Assembly: GCA_037783545.1 (NCBI GenBank)
Contig: JBBELK010000457.1
Location: 124,001 to 188,000 of the forward strand
Length of the DNA stretch: 64,000 bases
Reading direction: 5' to 3'
Origin: Henricia sp. BOLD:AAB3569
Taxonomy: Eukaryota; Echinodermata; Asteroidea; Spinulosida; Echinasteridae
Shown here: piece by piece, positions 38,155-49,195 of the stretch
Position numbering within the stretch: position 1 is the first letter of the stretch
How the letters are laid out: every line of letters begins with the position of its first letter
The notes under the pieces: model-generated
The model's database searches: none
What the model was told of the DNA's origin: nothing
The model's input: only the letters and a program-made list of their open reading frames with translations
Position numbers and translations under genes: made by a program

Positions 38155-41100
38155 CTGTAAAGTTTAAAAGAAAAAAAATAGTGACATGTGACAAGCAAAT
38201 TCAAATGTGGGTTTACCTATTATTTCCTAGGATTTAAAGTTCCTCTTTCGATTCATCTGCTCACAACTTTGTATATTCCCCAGGAATATAATTATTTCCC
38301 AAAATTGACAAGACTACAGTGCGTAAGGTCATAGTTCTGTGTGTTATGTGTTGGTGTTGCAGATCTGTTAACTGAATTGTGACCGCAGAACAAACACCAT
38401 GTTAATTAGGGTTTGTTTTGCCCTTACCCGACGTAAATTAGCAAGTATACTCAGTGCTTTCCCGAGACACTATGAACCCACGACCCCCTGCAAACAAGAC
38501 ATCTGCCTCAGCTGATATAGCATCTGCCCAGTGAGTTAGAGGTCTCAGGTTCGAATTCCAATGAGGCCCATGTGATTTTTCTCATATCCCACGTTTGGTG
38601 TTTAGTTTCAATGGTGATTATACACTACTTGCAATAAATACACTACTCGCAATGAGTTAGGGATATCGGTATGTTGTCAATTTTATATATTTTTTAAAAT
38701 GACTCTTTTCACCAAGATTCCTGTGACAAGGACCCCGTTCTCACTAGAGAAATCGCTTCGTTTGACGAAGATTCGACGAAGAGATTTTCTGATGTGAACG
38801 CACGCCTCTTCATTCGACGATGATTAGAATCTCTTCATTCGACGAAGTCTTATGTTTTTCCTTAACTTTTCCCTTCTGTCTTCCTTATGTGATGCACTCA
38901 AAACAGCGCCCTCTGTCTGTGATTTATTGCAGTGAAATCTTCAAAGTTGAAAAAGGCCACCTTTTATTGATTTTACATCCAAACGAACAATAGTATGTCT
39001 TGCTGAACAAGTAATCCATCATTATGAAGCAAAGCTTATGCACAAAATTATTTAGGATGTCACAGGCCCTTTAACTAACGATGATTAAAGACAGTATACA
39101 TGATTGGTATCTCGAAAATAAAAAATGTTCACAGATTTACGCCTAACTTACACAATATAAACATGATGACCATAGAAAACTTCCCCTGAAATGGTTTTGT
39201 CTAAAGTGCTATAGTCTTTGAGAAATGAGTAAAACAATTAGTTTTCGTCTAATGAGACGAAAATTCAATTCGCCCCCAAACCATTTCGCCCAAGTGCCAT
39301 TTCGCCCCAAATCACTTCGTACAAACACTACATCGCCCAAATGCTACTTCGCCCCAAAATCACTTCGTGCACAGGCCGTGGTTCCGGGCGAAATGGTTTA
39401 GGGCGAAGTGGTTTTGGGGTGAAATGACTGCAAACCCTTTTTTGACTGTTTTCTCAAAAGTTAGAAGTACGGAGCTGGTTTTTGCTCAGGTTGGTTTTAA
39501 TCATGCATATCTTCAATCACACAGGGGGATAAAACTATTTGTAACAGTTTACCAATCATGTATACTATCTTTAAGTAATCTTCGTCGAACGAAGCGATTC
39601 TCTAGTGAGAACGTGGTCAAGGTCTGTCTGTCATGCAGATACAATTGTCTGATCATATACAAAGCGGAATGCATACTCTCAAAATATCTGCGTACACCTC
39701 ACAATATCCCTAACTTATTGTGAACAGTGTATAGTGTAAGTGAAGTAATGCATTACTTTATAACAGTTCTTTATCCGTAGCTCAGTAAGAGCAAGTTTGC
39801 CCTGTTTATTCAAGAAAGCCTGCAGCCCAGCATTGCCAACTGTATAGCAGTAGCTAATATCCAGATTCTGTAGAAGGGGGCATTTGTAAGCTAGTTGACT
39901 GACTCCAAAGTCCGTCGCACCATACACACTGCTGATGTGAAGTTCTTTTAGGGAGGCAGCATGCTCCGCTAGGCCACAGAGTGCTTCGTCAGTTATCTGG
40001 GTGGACAAAATAAACAAATGGACCAAATGAGAGATGATGGCATAAATGTAAACAAAACCACGTCGCGCAGGGGTTCACGGGATTGTTTAAAGTACTCTAA
40101 TGAAAGGGCTTATGGGTATATAGCGTTGGTCTGTGGATTCAACATGGTAGGCACTTCGCTTTTGTATAATTTTGTTACCAAAAATACTCCAGAGACTCTT
40201 TGGAGGTTGCTCTAGTGCTGGGGACTAATTGCATCCCACTCGGTTCAAAGAGTGCGATAAAAACTACAGTGAGTTTGACGTACTCAACACAAACACATTG
40301 GGCGCCGGTTCATCGAGTACTCCATTTAAGCCCATCATGCTTCGCGCGGAGAGGTATTGTTATGTCATTTCGCTTGCACATTCCATATGAACTTGTTCAC
40401 ATGTACTTCACATTAAGAGTTTTTGTTTTAAAAATTTTTTTTTTTTAATGAAGCTATAAGTGTCTTCTACCTCAACAGCGAGATACATGGGTGGGTGGCG
40501 CCATTGGCAGCTGCTAGCCAGAGAATCTCCTTACTCTACCAGAAGGAATGCTCTGGGATCATAAGTGTGTGATGTGCACCAATGGCTTTACATCCCTTCC
40601 GAAGGATGGAGCAAGTGTGGTTGAGTGCCTTTCTCAAGGACATGTGTACCACGGCCGGGTTTTGAACCTGCAACACCGAGTTTTCCCCAAGATGTCTCGA
40701 GTCAATGACCCAAACCACTTGGTTTTGGTACCTTGACAATAGAGAACTTCGACATTTGACAGAAGACAATAGAGAAAGAGTTGGGTGGACATCACATCAC
40801 ATCAGCAAAAATTAAGTCTGAATTTCGAATTAGCATGGTCCGTTGGCAAAATAACAGTTTTTCGGGCCAATTCGAAAGCCTCCCCAATGCATAGTTCCGA
40901 GATTGCCCAGTTAACCCCGCCCCTTAGATATTGTTGCTATGTGCTCACAAGCCATCGCAAAAAAATGGCGACACAACGTACAATGCAACGGGACTCGGCA
41001 TGGAAAGCACAGATTCATTGGAGAAAACTCAAAGGTATTTATGTTTTATGGTCGACAGTTACCGTAGCACACACTGAGCGAAGGGCTAGTAATGCAGGGA

Positions 41101-44100
41101 TGACATATATTCATAAAAATTTGCTTTCCTACCTTTGAACAGCGAATCGCCCGACATTGAAACCAAAATTCACCCGGTCACTGGCGCATACAACATACAA
41201 ACTGTATGGGCAGAAAATCGTGTGATTGTGTGATGATTGCATCACTTTGACCTATGTGGGCGCCGTCTGCTAGCTCCGTTGTGATTGGTCGGCTAGCCAT
41301 TTGAAATAAAACAGACTTCTACTGTAACTCAAACATGTTGTCTTACTCTGCTGAAACTTATACACATTAGATAGGGTATTACCGTAGATTGCGGATAAAA
41401 TCTACCAATTTTTTTCTCGTTTATTAACTCGCTTATTGCAAACATTAAAATGTAGACTGGCGATACCTGGAATTCCCGGCAGTATCCAAGTACTGCCAGG
41501 AATTCACGCCATGTGTTTGTATTTTAATGAGCCTGTATCTGTTGATGATTTCTATTTACGGTCTAGTTATTTGACTCAAATTGTACTAGAAGCAACTTAT
41601 TTTTTAAAGTATAGTTTCCAGTGTTGTAGTACTCGAGTCCAGGACTAGATCTTGAATCCGACTCAAGTCACAATTTTCGTGACTCGGACTCGACTCGAGT
41701 CACATTGGAAAATTACTCGGACTCGGACTCGACCATGATGACTCGGACTCGAACATGGTGACTGGTGACTCACGAGTCACATATTTCAAAAAACGAAAAA
41801 AGATATATATTTGCCCGCTTTATGCAGGATTCTTGGGGAAAAATGATGCGTGATTATGTACACTGCCCCACCAGGTCAGCAAGGAGCGCATGAGTACATC
41901 ATCATTTCACATTTTGTGTGAACGAAATATAGCAGATTCAGTTTCATTAATTTGGCGAACAAGTGACTCGTGAATCAGACTCGGACTCGAGGAAAGTGAC
42001 TTGTGACTCGTAACTCGGACGCGGACTCGAGGAAAGTGACTCGAGACTCGGACTCGGACTCGAGGCTAGTGACTCGAGACTCGGACGCGGACTCGAGGCT
42101 AGCGACTCGAGACTCGGACTCGATATTGATGACTCAACTACAACATTGATAGTTTCTAGTTGAAATTCAGCTGGACCCCAAAACTCACCCCATAACAACT
42201 ACTGAGGTCCAACTCCTCCAGTTGGGGGCATTTCTCAGCCAATGAGATGACAGCGAAGTCGGTGAGGTTTCCACATTTACACGCAGCAAAGGCTTTCAGC
42301 TTACGACACACGCTGGCGATGGTGAGAACTGTAGCATCTTTTACTGCACGCCAGCATCCATCTAACCTGTATGTAATATTAGTGATAACATTGATGTTAA
42401 AGATAGTATACATGATTGGTAAACTGTTACAAATAGTTTTATCCCCCTGTGTGATTGAAGATATGCATGATTAAAATCAACCTGAGCAAAAATTAGCTCC
42501 GTACTTCGATCGTCTAATTTTTGAGAAAACACAAAAAAAAGGGTTTGCAGTAATTTCGCCCCACAAACCACCTCGCCCTGAACCTTTTCGCCCTGAACCA
42601 CGGCCTGTGCACGAAGTGGTTTTGGGGCAAAGTAGCATTTGGGCGATGTAGTGTTTGGACGAAGTGATATGGGGCGAAATGGCACTCGGGCAAAGTGGTT
42701 TGGGGGCGAAATGGCACTTGGGCGAAATGGTTTTGGGGCGAATTGAATTTTCGTCTCATGAGACGAAAAATAATTGTTTTACTCATTTCTCTCAGACTAT
42801 AGCACTTTAGACAAAACCATTTCAGGGGAAGTTTTCTACGGTCATCATGTTTATATTCTGTAAGTTAAGCTTAAATCTGTGAACATTTCTGATTTTCGAG
42901 ATTACCAATGATGTATACTGCCTTTAATCTTTCGGTCAGTGTGATTTGCGTTAATCTTTTTGAAGTGTAAAAAAAAGTCCTACTTTGGATCCTAAATCGC
43001 TTTGTCATTTTCCAATAAATTTAAACCAAGAGTTCAGATTACAGTGCAAACAGGGCATGACAAATTTCATTGAATAAATTGCATCAACTTTGTCCGAGAC
43101 GGAGAGGGTGAGATTTCAAAGCTGTACAAAAAAAACACCTCAATTTCAGAATTTGCCACTTTCGACTTGGCGTTCTCTAATGTCAAGAAATCTGTCTATA
43201 GGTCCCTTTGCACCTAATAATGAAATGCGCGAAGTAATCAAGGTGTGCAATGACATTAGGGGGTGAGCCTGCATTCCTCCAGCTGTTGGCTGCAGCACGC
43301 GCTTTCCGCCACCGTCTCAAGCAATGCGACATTAGAGGATGCAAACTCAAAAGTGACAGATTTTACAATTTGAATAAGTGATTGTTTTTTTAGGGATTAA
43401 AACCCAGGGACCGCCGGGGTGAATAAATTCGATACAAATGTGGACAAATGTCCATGAGTTTGGGAAATCTGTATGCAGTGAAAAGCAACTTGGCTCCACC
43501 GGGATTCGAACAGCGGACCTTCTGCTTAACGTGCAGACGCCCTACCAATTGAGCTATGAAGCCAACTGGTGGTCTCGAATCACGGTAGTGCAGTTGTTCC
43601 TCACTGATTTTGATTGGCCATTACGTGAGCTTAGAAGCTCTACAGAGGGATAAACCCTTCAATGAGATAGCGACCCCTCCCAGAGATCACTTAAGATACA
43701 CCCCAAATCGCTGCCTGGCTTACCCCAATTATAAAGTATGAATAAGGGATTGTTTTTTAGATTCTTAAATTGAGGTGTTTTTTTTATGGCTTTTAAATCT
43801 CACCCTCTCGAACAAAGCCGATGCAAGTCGCGCAATAACATTTTTTAGGCCTTGTTAACATGATCTGAAATTTTGGTTTAAATCCGTTGGTAAATGACGG
43901 AGTTATTTAATATTTGGATCAAGAGTAGGACATTCTTTTTTGAGACGTAGTACAATAGTAATCACCTCAGTTCTCTGACGTTGGCTGCATATTTCACAAT
44001 GCCCAACAGAAGGTCCTCGGTTACCATGCAGTCCCAGGGGCTCAGGTCAATGACCTTTAACCTTTTGATGTACATCGTCACAAGATGGCGCCATTTCTTA

Positions 44101-44234
44101 CAGATCAGCTTGCAGGAGTTGACGTCGCGAATTGACAGAAGTGGAAGAACGTGATACAACATGATCTCGTCTGGAAGCTGCATAGAATTTGCATCATCAA
44201 TGTCTGTTGCCATGGTTACAGTTGCTAGAATCAT
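38092..44234 (-). CDS. F-box/leucine-rich-repeat protein (4 exons, complete)
   Basis: Probable substrate adaptor of an SCF ubiquitin ligase. Exons in transcript order: 44234-43966, 42366-42189, 39996-39757, 38154-38092; all phases agree. Starting at 44213 (AACCATGG, the better Kozak context) gives 242 residues; the ATG at 44234 would add seven. An F-box lies near residues 10-50 (MQLPDEIMLYHVLPLLSIRD, CKKWRHLV). Cysteine-type LRRs follow: LDGCW...TIASVCRKL, CGNLTDFAVISLAEKCPQLE, ITDEALCGLAEHAASLKEL, LQNLDISYCYTVGNAGLQAF, LTELRIKNCYKVTEPII. The protein is short for an FBXL, and I cannot assign a numbered orthologue; AMN1-like LRRs are an alternative comparison. Intron 1 and intron 3 are packed with MITEs. 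Confidence 0.85.
38400..38580 (-). repeat. SINE family S2, inverted copy
   Basis: TTGCCCTTACCCGACGTA and CTCAGTGCTTTCCCGAGAC are the reverse complement of the 49700-49790 body. Confidence 0.65.
38633..39732. repeat. MITE family J with two further nested elements
   Basis: Outer ends AATACACTACTCGCAATGAG (38634) and CTTATTGTGAACAGTGTATA (39714-39733). Middle element 38741-39614 has GTTCTCACTAGAGAAATCGC / GCGATTCTCTAGTGAGAAC ends. The innermost is the TTAA element 39085-39574. All lie in F-box intron 3, ending 24 bp from the exon 3 donor. Confidence 0.8.
39085..39574 (+). repeat. TTAA-flanked MITE family L, copy 1
   Basis: TTAAAGACAGTATACATGAT on the left and ATCATGTATACTATCTTTAA on the right, TTAA at both borders, and an interior rich in TTTCGCCC motifs. 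Inverted relative to 42397-42927. Confidence 0.85.
39757..39996 (-). CDS. F-box gene exon 3 (LRRs)
   Basis: Acceptor CACCCAG, donor AAA|GTAATG (weak exon side). 240 nt, in phase at both ends, three LRRs. Confidence 0.88.
40555..40735 (-). repeat. SINE family S1, minus orientation
   Basis: Contains CTTTACATCCCTTCCGAAGG and TTGAGTGCCTTTCTCAAGG, inverse of the 225-580 copy, ending with the inverted head CCAAACCACTTGG. F-box intron 2. Confidence 0.75.
40888..41310. repeat. MITE family E, copy 2 (right end lost)
   Basis: Starts TGCATAGTTCCGAGATTGCC. Carries the exon-like segment (ATG at 40965 to AAAG|GTATTT at 41034), here frameshifted relative to the other copies. Ends GTGATTGGTCGGCTAGCC without the terminal repeat. 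Confidence 0.7.
41455..41560. repeat. Partial copy of the 12387-12665 MITE
   Basis: GGCAGTATCCAAGTACTGCC and GTATTTTAATGAGCCTG correspond to the central part of the full element. Confidence 0.65.
41633..42148. repeat. Degenerate ACTCGGACTCGA repeat block
   Basis: Many 10-15 bp variants of GACTCGGACTCGAG, bounded by GTGTTGTAGTACTC and ACTACAACATTG, which form short inverted ends. F-box intron 2. Confidence 0.75.
42189..42366 (-). CDS. F-box gene exon 2 (LRRs)
   Basis: Acceptor ATACAG|GTTAG, donor GGG|GTGAGT. Encodes two cysteine-type LRRs. Confidence 0.9.
42397..42927 (-). repeat. TTAA-flanked MITE family L, copy 2
   Basis: TTAAAGATAGTATACATGAT at 42397 and ATGATGTATACTGCCTTTAA ending 42927. 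Reverse orientation to 39085-39574. It starts 31 bp from the exon 2 acceptor. Confidence 0.85.
42955..43945. repeat. About 1-kb inverted-repeat element filling F-box intron 1
   Basis: GAGAGGGTGAGATTT near 43101 is inverted near 43788-43802, AACACCTCAATTT (43133) near 43770, and the outer AAGTCCTACTTTGGATCC pairs with GGATCAAGAGTAGGACATT near 43915-43935. A tRNA-like insertion (43491-43563) lies inside. Confidence 0.7.
43491..43563 (-). pseudogene. tRNA-like sequence (anticodon GTT), copy 2
   Basis: 73 nt, acceptor GGCTTCA/TGGAGCC, anticodon loop ACGTTAA (GTT, Asn by reading) but C at position 33 and a mismatched T-stem (CGCTG/CCCGG). Flanks shared with 37082 show it belongs to a dispersed family. 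A truncated third piece lies at 56705-56765. Confidence 0.6.
43966..44234 (-). CDS. F-box gene exon 1 (start, F-box)
   Basis: Encodes the F-box. Donor CTGAG|GTGATT. The region around the second ATG, GTTGCCATGGTTAC, also resembles an RFX X-box. Confidence 0.82.
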
Positions 44235-44659
44235 TGATCATCTGAATCATCTGAATCATTCACATCACCTACGTGTTGACTGGCAACTGTTTTATCATCT
44301 GAAACAAAGCAAGAGACATGAAAGTGTGAATAAAGATTAAAGATTATACAGTTCATGCGTATTGGGTATGGCACCTCGAAAAATAAAACAGTTTTTTGAA
44401 TTGATAATTTTCAAGACTCATAAAAGTTTTTCGCTTTCAAATGAGATATCAAAAAAACAAAACAACCGACCGACGTTTAGTTATTGAACAATTACCGTCA
44501 ATATTTCGAATTATTGGCGGTCCAATAACAGTAAGTTGTGAAAGTGGTCTGCAATTTCTCTACATTCGTACTATCTCAAGCAATATCACAAGTAGGCCTA
44601 CCATGGGGTTTTTTTTTCGAAAAAAACGAAACCGAGATTTATCGATGTTTAATAATACT

Positions 44660-44798
44660 TTAAAGGCACAGGCTCGTCAGCATTGCGCGCGCGCCAAATT
44701 TGTGCCACGAAAAACGCAGCTCCATAGCAAAGGCATGGACCGGCGTATTTCGTGGCATGAATTTGGCGCGCGCATTGCTGACGAGCCTGTGCCTTTAA
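44660..44798. repeat. TTAA-flanked palindromic MITE (GGCACAGGCTCGTCAGCA)
   Basis: TTAAAGGCACAGGCTCGTC on the left and GACGAGCCTGTGCCTTTAA on the right, arms about 60 bp, upstream of the F-box gene. Confidence 0.85.
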
Positions 44799-46155
44799 TC
44801 TCAATCTTGAATAATAAATGACACATATTTGGAAAGCTTAGTTCCTCATCTTTCATATGATACATACTTCACGCATGAATGAATAAAGACAATATGAAGC
44901 AGGGCTACCAAAAAGTCTTTTGCACAACGATACCTGAATTTCAAAGTAATAATCACATTTCTAAAAAGTTCATTTCTTGCCCTTTCGTATGATACCTCAG
45001 TCAGGAAAAATGAGCCAGGGATGACAGATATCCTGCATTTAAATATGGATTGAATTTCCATGTTTTTTTTTAATCATACGTTTTTTTCACACCTGACCGA
45101 TTTTTCGCATGAATGGATTCGGAGATGGTCACTTGTGCATTAAAAACGTGCATGTTGAAACCCCTGAAATTCAGATATAATAAGCGAGTTCGGCATTTCG
45201 ATGCGCGCAAAGGATTGTGGGTAATGTCAAAGGTCAAGAGTTCCTAACTTTCGCTGCTGACTGTGTTAACGCTATGCGGACACGATGGACTGCGGTCTTA
45301 TAAATGCTCCCTAAGATAACAGAATAAGGCAGGTCCTAAATTATTGGCATTATTGTTTTGTTTTATACTACCGAAAGTGTTTCTGCAGCATTTCCCGATC
45401 CTGGAATGCGCAATAAGCCGGGAAAACCACGATAAAACAGACCGACTTTTCGCGACTCGTTGCCATTGATTTAATATAAAACGCGAAGAACCCTGCTTTA
45501 TTAGCTCGGTCCAGACATGGAGGAATACATGTGTTTTCTTCCTCCATGGTCCAGAGACGTATGTATAAATATTTGTGCATATTTGTCTATATACTATACA
45601 CAGCTGTTTTCGCGAATGATTTGGATCGAGTGAGTGTATAACTTTATCAGATGGCAACCTTTACTTTTTAAAGTAAATTTAGACCTTGAAAATGTGAAAA
45701 AAAAAACATTTTTGTCAGCACTTTTGCAGAAATTTGGGGATCCTCAACAGAAACTCGGAACAGGCATGCAACTTTATAGCTATTAAATCAGCCGATTGCC
45801 TCTTTTTTGTTTCCTCACCTATCTGAATTTTTATTTTTTAAATAATACTGCAGGCCTACAAAGATGAAGATTCTGTGCATTTTCCTCCTTTTTTGTAATG
45901 ACAGCTACACACCTGTAAGAAATATTATCATGCACGGACACATACCATGCACATTTCTCACCAAACCAAAGCTTTGGAAAACTCTCAAATGGTCTTTAAA
46001 GGTTTTTCTTTTGAAAAATTGTGACATTTTCCAATCTTAATTTTGAGTTTATCATCAAATTAAAATTTTTCCCGCAGAGATTGTTTAAATTTATTTTGTC
46101 TCTTGCACAGGCATGATGCGGGCCACAACATGTTGAACGTAATCCTGATCCCGTC

Positions 46156-46392
46156 TTGCACCATGGGTATGAACTTCATTCTGCTCCATCAACATCAGAG
46201 CGCCCATTGCCAAAAAGAGAAGGTGATCCACTTACAGGGTTGCCAGTCTTGAAACCAAAATGTGTGGAGTGGGTTAATGCTTGCATGGACTTGTACAAAC
46301 AACAAAACAGTATTTTGAGAAGTATTTTGAGTTTGATCACTCCTTCCCATGATGCAGTTTGTCTTTTGTACAAGTTCACTCAAGTAGCATAA
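46156..46392 (+). other. Open frame inside the 44818-47764 element, unrecognised
   Basis: A 78-codon frame (LPVLKPKCVEWVNACMDLYK) after an acceptor-like TTGCACAG. No domain recognised; it may be a remnant of the element's coding region. Confidence 0.2.
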
Positions 46393-47279
46393 ATTGGCAA
46401 TAAAAGTGTATAACAGTTAAACCCTTCACCTTCAGTGGCAACTTTTTTTGTTTTGATAAATCCAAATTAATTTATTGTCAGATTTATGAGTTATAATTAA
46501 GAAAAAAGTACAATGTAGTCTTTCCAAAGCATACCAAAGATCTTTATTATTTATTAGTGTTGCCAAAGAAAACGTCTATAAAAACTATTATCCAAACCTG
46601 GAAAGAGTAACTTATTTAACACACATACATACATACGTTTATGTAACCTATATTTTCATATTTATGAGTTATATTTAAGAGAAAATGTCTCTCCAAAGCA
46701 TACCAAAGATCTTTTGTTAGTGTTACCAGAGAAAACTTTATATTTTTTATAACCTGAAAAGAGTAACTTATTTAACACATGTATGTATGTATAGTAACTT
46801 ATTTATTTTCAGTACCAAAGATGTTTATTAGAGTTACCAAAGCAAAACTTATATATTATCTACATGTACATTTAATATGCATACGTGTATAGTACTTTAT
46901 GTGCATTTTTACATTAAAGTCTTGAAATTGTCATACATTGTTATTATATGTGCACAACGTAATGTTGTAGTGGCCTTGGCTTTAGTTTTAGGGCGAAGAT
47001 TGAATATTAGGGCAAATATTTCAAAAAGCTTTAACCAATTTTTTTCAATATTGGATGTCTTTTCTGGTGCTATGACAATATACCACACTCGTCTCAAATA
47101 CAAAACCAGCCTTTGTTCAACATTTTCATGACTTATATGGTACATTCTGTCAAGGAGAATGGACAAGAATCCACACTTTCGATATATTCTCCGACTTAAT
47201 CCATTTTACCGCCCCGGAACAAAGAAACGCGGCAGCAAGTCATTATGTCAATACTTTCAGAAGTTGCCGATACTGAGTA

Positions 47280-47489
47280 GGCCTATGCAACTGCTTTTCC
47301 TCGCCAGCACTTGGAAGAACAGGTACATTCAACTGTGTTGCAGCAGCAAAGGCTATGCTGCAAGTTCTTCTTTCCGCGTCCCGTTCGTTTCAGTCCTCTG
47401 ATCTATCCGCCAAAAATCTCTTCAAAGCCTCAACTTTCCAACGCAGAAAATCATCCAAACCTAAGTTCTTATACTGTTCGTCACTCATG
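47280..47489 (-). pseudogene. SAP-like N-terminal domain relic inside an inverted-repeat element
   Basis: The minus strand starts MSDEQYKNLGLDDFLRWKVE and runs ALKRFLADR before a stop; the shifted frame gives GLKRTGRGKK and the original frame resumes as AFAAATQLNVPV. This pattern resembles SAP-like N-termini of transposon-associated proteins in marine invertebrates. At least two frameshifts make it non-functional. Family assignment is from memory of the pattern. Confidence 0.45.
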
Positions 47490-47977
47490 TTAAATTATAA
47501 CCACGTATAAGGAAGAAAAAGCTGAAAAACGAGACATTTGAACACGCGAGTATGCACAATCGTATGCACGCGTGCAGGCATGATCGGAGTTTAGGAACTC
47601 TTGACCTTTGACATTACCCACAACCCTTTGCGCGCATCGAAATGCCGAACTCGCTAAACGACTTTTTGGTAGCCCTGCTTCATATTGTCTTTATTCATTC
47701 ATGCGTGAAGTATGTATCGTATCAAATGAAAGATGAGGAACTAAGCTTTCCAAATATGTGTCATCAAACAATTGATAGGTGCATTAACGTTAGCATGGTC
47801 ATCATCATCATCGATCATGCATAACGCCATGACGTTAATTAATGCAACAATAACATGATGTGCAAAAATAGGCTGGCTGTGTCTTCTAATCTTAGACATG
47901 TTTGTTAGAAAATCTAAATTGTTCCCACTGGCACTCGCATAGCCCCGCGAGCAGTGCGGGAATCCTCAGCCCTGTCT

Positions 47978-48513
47978 TCTAATGTACTCCAAATCTGTGG
48001 CAAACTCACGCAAATGAAATTTGTCCCATGGCTCTGATATTTGCTCAATAGGTGCACTCACCCCAGTTTGCAAAGATTCCGAAGAGTACGTACGATCCGA
48101 TGTCTAGTTTCGGTGAAATCGTGGGGACAGTTTGAGACCCCGTGCGATGAAATACCGACTTTCACCAAAAATCAAATGCGCGAGAGCGGAGAGGTCAACA
48201 CTAGACTGGTTCCACATCCTCAATTTACTTCCCTTCGTCGTAAGACGACGGACAGCGTAAATATGAGGACAGCGAACCAGTCTAGATTGTGTTGACCTCT
48301 CCGCTCTCGCGCATGGTGAAAGTCGGTATTTCATTGACGGATCGGGTCTCAAACTTTCCCCACGATTTCACCGAAACTAGACATCGGATCGATGCGTACT
48401 CTTCGGAATCTTTGCAAACTGGGGTGAGTGCACCTATTGAGCAAATATCAGAGCCATGGGACAAATTTCATTTGCGTGAGTTTGCCACAGATTTGGAGTA
48501 CATTAGAAGACTA
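47978..48513. repeat. Palindrome inserted in the left arm of foldback A
   Basis: ATGTACTCCAAATCTGTGG at the left is inverted at CCACAGATTTGGAGTACAT near 48484-48502, arms about 240 bp with a short centre near 48240. The right arm of foldback A lacks it (TCTTCTA joins TGGTGG directly), so this is a later insertion. Confidence 0.85.
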
Positions 48514-48545
48514 TGGTGGCCCTGAAGGGACTAAAATTGACGTAA

Positions 48546-49195
48546 ATATTCCCGGGAAAATTCACGTCCCGCGCTGGGACACATATTTTCCCACAAATAA
48601 TCACGTACAAATTCACGTCCCGCGCTCTGGGACACATATTTTCCCACAAATATTCACGTACAAATTTACGTCCCGCGCTCTGGGACACATATTTTCCCAC
48701 AAATATTCCTGGGAAAATTCACGTCCCGCGCTGGGACACATATTTTCCCACAAATATTCACGTGAAAATTCACGTCCCGCGCTCTGGGACACATATTTTC
48801 CCACAAATATTCACGTACAAATTCACGTCCCGCGCTCTGGGACACATATTTTCCCACAAATATTCACGTACAAATTTACGTCCCGCGCTCTGGGACACAT
48901 ATTTTCCCACAAATATTCCTGGGAAAATTCACGTCCCGCGCTGGGACACATATTTTCCCACAAATATTCACGTGAAAATTCACGTCCCGCGCTCTGGGAC
49001 ACATATTTTCCCACAAATATTCACGTACAAATTCACGTCCCGCGCTCTGGGACACATATTTTCCCACAAATATTCACCTACAAATTTACGTCCCGCGCTC
49101 TGGGACACATATTTTCCCACAAATATTCCTGGGAAAATTCACGTCCCGCGCTGGGACACATATTTTCCCACAAATATTCACGTGAAAATTCACGT
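48546..49195 (+). repeat. 53-bp minisatellite, left arm array (about 12 units)
   Basis: Unit core CACGTCCCGCGCTCTGGGAC then ACATATTTTCCCACAAATAT. Units differ at the joining segment (GTACAAATTC, GTACAAATTT, CTGGGAAAATTC, GTGAAAATTC) and repeat in a four-unit, 210-bp higher-order pattern. Confidence 0.92.

Larger units (their letters stand above)
44818..47764. mobile_element. 2.9-kb inverted-repeat element with coding relic
   Basis: ATGACACATATTTGGAAAGC at 44818 is inverted at 47745-47764. Further arm segments match (GCAGGGCTACCAAAAAGTC near 44901 vs GACTTTTTGGTAGCCCTGC near 47663; GAGTTCGGCATTTCGATGCG near 45186 vs its inverse near 47640). The interior has short direct repeats near 46490, 46660 and 46800 (AAAGCATACCAAAGATC) and a SAP-like relic on the minus strand at 47280-47489. 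Confidence 0.7.

Noticed and set aside
45298-45657. 119-codon minus-strand frame
   Set aside because: Inside the 44818-47764 element, overlaps another frame, no recognised domain.
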